From Gemmiger gallinarum (lineage in GTDB: Bacteria > Bacillota > Clostridia > Oscillospirales > Ruminococcaceae): a DNA stretch of 64,000 bases. Shown here piece by piece: positions 60,658 through 64,000 of the stretch. Each line of letters opens with the position of its first letter. Positions within the stretch are counted from its first letter, which is position 1. The translations under genes were made by a program, and so were the position numbers. The stretch covers positions 558,001-622,000 of the forward strand of contig NZ_JADCKC010000002.1 of NCBI RefSeq assembly GCF_014982805.1, given 5' to 3'. Below the pieces are notes generated by a model. It was not told the DNA's origin, ran no database searches, and was given only the letters and a program-made list of their open reading frames with translations.

Positions 60658-63230
60658 GCATCCTGCAAAAGCTGACTTTGGCCGAGATCCGCCGCCACAA
60701 AAGCCGGTTTGTCGTCACTGTTCTGGGGGTACTGCTGTCCACGGCGCTGGTGGCGGCGGTGCTGCTGGGCATCGACTCGGTGATGGCCTCCATGCGCCGC
60801 ACCGTGGTGGCCCAGGTGGGCGACTACGACTGGATGGCCTCCTGCGCGGCGGACAGCGGCACCCAGACCACCGTGCCGGACGAACTGCAAGCTTCCGGCC
60901 TGTTCTTGGAGCTGGGCTATGCCTGCGACCTGACCGGGCCCGTCTCCACCGACTACGGCAGGGTGGATGTCATCGGGGTGGGCGGCGACGCCTGGGAACT
61001 GCTGGGGGCGGCAGTGTCGGAGGGCACCCTCCCCGCCGCCGACAGCGAGGCTGCCGTCTATGCCGACTTTGCCCGGAAACAGAATCTTGCCCCCGGGGAC
61101 ACTCTCACCCTGCCCGGGGCCGACGGGGAAAGCCGCAGCTATACCGTCACGGCGGTGCTGGAGCGCTTCCACATGGACAACCACTTTGTCTTTCCCCAGG
61201 ATGACCCCGGCGACCTGATCTTCACCGCCATCACCGCCCCCGCCGGGACGGGCAGCACCTACTACTGGGGCAAGGCGGTGTCCGCCGACACCGGAACCTT
61301 GCAGGCCATCCTGGACCTGGACGAGCAGCTTTCCGTCGCCGGCACCGGCTTCAACGGCTGGCTCAACTCCTCCCTGCTGGCCTGGTCGGGGGTGCAGTCC
61401 CCCGGGGGCGGGGACAACCTGCTCACCCTTGTGGGCGCGCTGCGGATGTTTTTGCTGCTGCTCATTGCGGCGGCCGCCGTGCTCATGATCTACAACGCCT
61501 TTTCCATCAGCCTGGCGGAGCGCCGCCGCACCCTGGGCATGCTGGCCAGCGCCGGGGCCACCCCGGAACAGCGCTCCGCCTGCATTTTGTACGAAGCCCT
61601 GGCCGCCGGGGTCATCGGCATCCCCCTGGGGCTGGCCGCCGCCTGCGCCGGGCTGGCCCTTACCTTTGCCCTCACCGCGCCCCTCATCCGGCAGGTGTCG
61701 GAGCTGATCATCGACGACTTTTCCCTCACCCTGTCGGTGCGGCCGGTGTGGCTGATTTTGAGCGCCGCCACTGCCGCGGGGGTGCTGCTCATCTCCGCCT
61801 GGGTCCCCGCCCTCCACGCGGGCAAGACCGGCCCCATCGACGCCATCCGGGGCGCCGGGGAGGTCAAGCTATCCCGCCGGGCGCTGCGGGGCGGGCGGCT
61901 TTTCGGCCGGGTCTTTGGCCCCGAGTACGTTCTGGCCCGGAAAAACGCCCGGCGCAGCATCCACCGTTACCGGGCGACCCTCCTGTCCCTGACCATGAGC
62001 GTGGTGCTGATGGTCACCGCTTCCGGCTTTGCCCAGTATCTGGAGACCGCCTACGCCATGGGCCACCGGGACAGCGACTACAACATCACCGCCCGGCTGG
62101 ACAGTTATGACCTGACCGCCGATATCACCGCCGCCCCCGGCTTTGCCACCCTGAACGACCCCGAGAACGCCCAGGCCGTCCGGGTGCGGGAGACGGTGCA
62201 GTGGGGCGCCGCCAACCTGCCTGCCGACCACTTCAGCGAGCAGCAGCAGGAACTGAGCGCCCAGGCCGATGCCGCCAACGCCGCCTTTGGTCTGGCCCCC
62301 ACCGTGGGCGCCGACGGCACTCTGGCCATGTCGCCGTACCTCATCGTCCTCTCCGACGAGGAGTACGCCGCCCTGACCGGGGCGGATGCCGTCTCCGACG
62401 GGCAGACGCTGGACTGCCTGCTGGTCAACCGGTATCTCTACACCGGGTCGGAGGGCGGCTACACCGACGTGCGGGGGCAGACCAGTTTCCAGCCCGGGGA
62501 CACCATCGACTGGGACTTCAACACCCTGCCCGTCACCCTGAACATCCAGTCGGTACTGGACGGGGACGACGTGCCCGAGGAACTGGTGCGCACCATCCCC
62601 TCGGCCACCACCATCACCTTTGTGACGGGCCGCAGCGCTGCGGACGCAGTCTTTGCCCGCTTTACCGCCGAGACGGGGGGCTACTGCCGCCGAAACTTCA
62701 CCTTTTCCTACCAGGCACAGGACCGGGATGCCCTCATGGACGAGCTGGGAGCCCTCTCCTTCGGTACCAATTATTATTCTGCCACCGACCTGACCGCCGA
62801 GCTGGCCAGCCTCTCCTCCGCCATGACCCTGGTGCGGGTGGCGCTGTACGGCTTCACCGCCCTCATCGCTCTGGTGTGCGCTGCCAACATCGCCAACACA
62901 GTGTCCAGCGGCATGGCCCTCCGCCGCCGGGAATCCGCCGTGCTGCGGTCGGTGGGCATGACGCCCCAAAGCCTGCGCCGCATGATCTTCTGGGAAAGCG
63001 GCATCTACGGCCTGAAAGCCCTGTGCTGGGGCCTGCCGGTGAGCGGGGTGCTGCTCTGGTTTGTCTGGCGCAAGCTGACCAACCTGTACGTGTTCCCCTT
63101 CTCTCTGCCCTGGGGGGTCGCGGTGCTGGCGGGGGCTGCCATGCTGATCCTCTGCCTGCTTTCCGCCTGGCCCGCCCTGGCCCGGGCAGGACGCACCGCC
63201 CCCGCCGCCGACCTGCAGCGGGAGGACTGA
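60654..63230 (+). CDS. FtsX-type ABC transporter permease
   Basis: The 858-aa permease begins at GTG 60654 and has TM1 near residues 18-42, a large extracellular domain, a three-helix FtsX block (about 255-390), a second extracellular domain (about 440-740) and a final helix block (about 740-850). This two-block layout is that of BceB/MacB-like exporters. Sequence ends ARAGRTAPAADLQRED. Confidence 0.92.
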   Translation: MSILQKLTLAEIRRHKSRFVVTVLGVLLSTALVAAVLLGIDSVMASMRRTVVAQVGDYDWMASCAADSGTQTTVPDELQASGLFLELGYACDLTGPVSTDYGRVDVIGVGGDAWELLGAAVSEGTLPAADSEAAVYADFARKQNLAPGDTLTLPGADGESRSYTVTAVLERFHMDNHFVFPQDDPGDLIFTAITAPAGTGSTYYWGKAVSADTGTLQAILDLDEQLSVAGTGFNGWLNSSLLAWSGVQSPGGGDNLLTLVGALRMFLLLLIAAAAVLMIYNAFSISLAERRRTLGMLASAGATPEQRSACILYEALAAGVIGIPLGLAAACAGLALTFALTAPLIRQVSELIIDDFSLTLSVRPVWLILSAATAAGVLLISAWVPALHAGKTGPIDAIRGAGEVKLSRRALRGGRLFGRVFGPEYVLARKNARRSIHRYRATLLSLTMSVVLMVTASGFAQYLETAYAMGHRDSDYNITARLDSYDLTADITAAPGFATLNDPENAQAVRVRETVQWGAANLPADHFSEQQQELSAQADAANAAFGLAPTVGADGTLAMSPYLIVLSDEEYAALTGADAVSDGQTLDCLLVNRYLYTGSEGGYTDVRGQTSFQPGDTIDWDFNTLPVTLNIQSVLDGDDVPEELVRTIPSATTITFVTGRSAADAVFARFTAETGGYCRRNFTFSYQAQDRDALMDELGALSFGTNYYSATDLTAELASLSSAMTLVRVALYGFTALIALVCAANIANTVSSGMALRRRESAVLRSVGMTPQSLRRMIFWESGIYGLKALCWGLPVSGVLLWFVWRKLTNLYVFPFSLPWGVAVLAGAAMLILCLLSAWPALARAGRTAPAADLQRED

Positions 63231-63283
63231 ATCCCTTTTTCCGTCCTTTTGTCAATGGGGCGGACCGGCGATCGTTTTTGACG

Positions 63284-63328
63284 GAAAACCGCACTTTCCT
63301 CCCGGGCGGGAGGGAGTGCGGTTTTTCA
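63284..63328 (+). terminator. Terminator after the ABC exporter
   Basis: AACCGCACT (near 63287-63295) pairs with AGTGCGGTT (63314-63322), enclosing a second small hairpin (CTCCCgggcGGGAG), then TTTTTC. Confidence 0.8.
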
Positions 63329-63362
63329 CAGTTTTCTCGCCGTTTGGGAGGGAACAGGGCTA

Positions 63363-63391
63363 TTTATTCTTGGGGGAAAGTTTGGTATAAT
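63363..63391 (+). promoter_or_regulatory. Promoter of the LytTR regulator, shared motif
   Basis: TTTATT (63363-63368), 17-bp spacer, TATAAT (63386-63391). The -10 and the next 13 bases match those at 53165 in 17 of 19 positions (TATAATRGGGGTARCTTGT). Confidence 0.72.
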
Positions 63392-63425
63392 AGGGGTAAC
63401 TTGTCGGGAAGGAGAGTGCCCCCTT

Positions 63426-64000
63426 TTGCACGTTGCCATTGTAGAGGACGATCTGGAGTATCGCAGCCAGATGGAAGAATTCATCCACCGTTACGGGGAG
63501 GAGCACGGTCTGCCCTTTGAGGTGGAAAGCTTTTCCGACGGCAGTCAGATCGTGGAACGGGACGCCTCCCGCTTTGACATCATTCTGCTGGACATCGAGA
63601 TGCCCGGCATGAACGGCATGGAGGCCGCCCACAAGCTGCGCGCCGCCGACGCCGACGTGGTGCTGGTATTTGTGACCAACATGGCCCAGTATGCCATCCG
63701 CGGCTACGAGGTGGGGGCACTGGATTTTGTGCTCAAGCCCATCAACTACTACACCTTCAGCGTGCGGTTTGAACGGGCCATTCACCGGGCCCAGAAACGG
63801 GAGAGCGGTCAGGTGCTGCTCAACCTGCCCGACGCCGTCAAGCGCATCTCCACCCGGGAGATCTATTATGTGGAGGTGCAGAACCGCATGCTCCACTACC
63901 ACACCGAGGAAGGGGAGTTTGTGCTGCGGGGCACCATGCAGCAGGCGGAGCAGCAGCTGGAACGCTATCACTTTGTCCGCTGCAACCACTGGTATCTGGT
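63426..64000 (+). CDS. LytTR response regulator, N-terminal part (cut by window edge)
   Basis: The frame starts at TTG 63426 after AAGGAG and is open to the window end. It has a full receiver with EDD (7-9) and phosphoacceptor Asp56 (DIILLDIEMPGMNGME), then the start of a LytTR domain (TREIYYVEVQNRMLHYHT; HFVRCNHWYLV). LytTR regulators of this layout (AgrA/LytR type) usually pair with a histidine kinase coded just after. No ATG start with a ribosome site is in frame upstream. Confidence 0.9.
   Translation, partial: MHVAIVEDDLEYRSQMEEFIHRYGEEHGLPFEVESFSDGSQIVERDASRFDIILLDIEMPGMNGMEAAHKLRAADADVVLVFVTNMAQYAIRGYEVGALDFVLKPINYYTFSVRFERAIHRAQKRESGQVLLNLPDAVKRISTREIYYVEVQNRMLHYHTEEGEFVLRGTMQQAEQQLERYHFVRCNHWYL

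Noticed and set aside
1-64000. tRNA or rRNA genes
   Set aside because: No CCA-ending cloverleaf, TTCGA arm context or rRNA-like conserved stretch was noticed by reading; a covariance search could still find one.

Overview
The window is GC-rich (coding regions mostly have G or C at the third codon position, except for one AT-richer island), has Firmicutes-type Shine-Dalgarno sites (AGGAGG) and Firmicutes promoters. Gene families (CmpB-type permease, AEC transporter, LytTR regulators, WXG100/EssC, WG-repeat proteins, AbiE and type III restriction island genes) point to a gut Clostridia, most likely Oscillospiraceae/Ruminococcaceae of the Subdoligranulum-Gemmiger-Faecalibacterium kind. The genus is inference. 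No rRNA, tRNA or CRISPR array was seen.

Region 1 (about 1.2-24.0 kb, all on the minus strand) is a type VII secretion-like (WXG100/EssC) locus read from one strong promoter at 23982-24010. In transcription order it encodes an FHA-like membrane protein, a three-ATPase EssC with an N-terminal FHA domain, a LytTR regulator with an atypical receiver, an unknown 231-aa protein, a YukD-like ubiquitin fold protein, a 159-aa coiled protein, five WXG100-type proteins, a membrane VWA-FHA protein, a PP2C phosphatase, a 404-aa Gly-rich candidate substrate, a DUF4176 protein, a transmembrane Ser/Thr kinase with TPRs, a 50-aa membrane microprotein, three paralogous TM-TPR-WG-repeat proteins, a macrodomain-HTH protein and a cytosolic VWA protein. 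No EsaA, EssA or EssB is recognisable. The kinase, phosphatase and FHA domains suggest secretion controlled by Thr phosphorylation. This is the best candidate for an undescribed system or subtype.

Region 2 (24.0-40.9 kb) is mostly ordinary chromosome: an intergenic stretch with a nested inverted-repeat element, a coiled-coil DivIVA-like protein, an operon of AlaX editing protein, MmeI-like type IIL restriction-modification enzyme, TrmB and a CmpB-family permease, then a lipoprotein, MalQ, a degenerate GGDEF protein, a small helical protein, an AEC transporter, MtnN and YchF.

Region 3 (40.95-52.99 kb) is an AT-richer integrated island in the first codons of ychF. A tyrosine integrase lies beside the left junction, direct repeats sit at both ends, and an 11-bp core is shared by both junctions. 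The island restores the ychF start codon and leaves the native ychF promoter stranded 12 kb away. It is rearranged: a mobC-xis fusion scar, an AbiE pair with a frameshifted and truncated toxin gene, and a GC-rich sugar-utilisation fragment (truncated permease, GH31, GH13) that abuts a truncated type III restriction subunit. A serine recombinase lies near the right end.

Region 4 (53.0-64.0 kb) is chromosome again: an OmpR-type two-component system, a PTS-IIC-like membrane protein, a DJ-1/PfpI protein, methylglyoxal synthase, a second two-component system with an adjacent MacB-like ABC exporter (a probable sense-and-efflux module), and the start of a LytTR response regulator. Two of these regulator genes share a nearly identical promoter segment.
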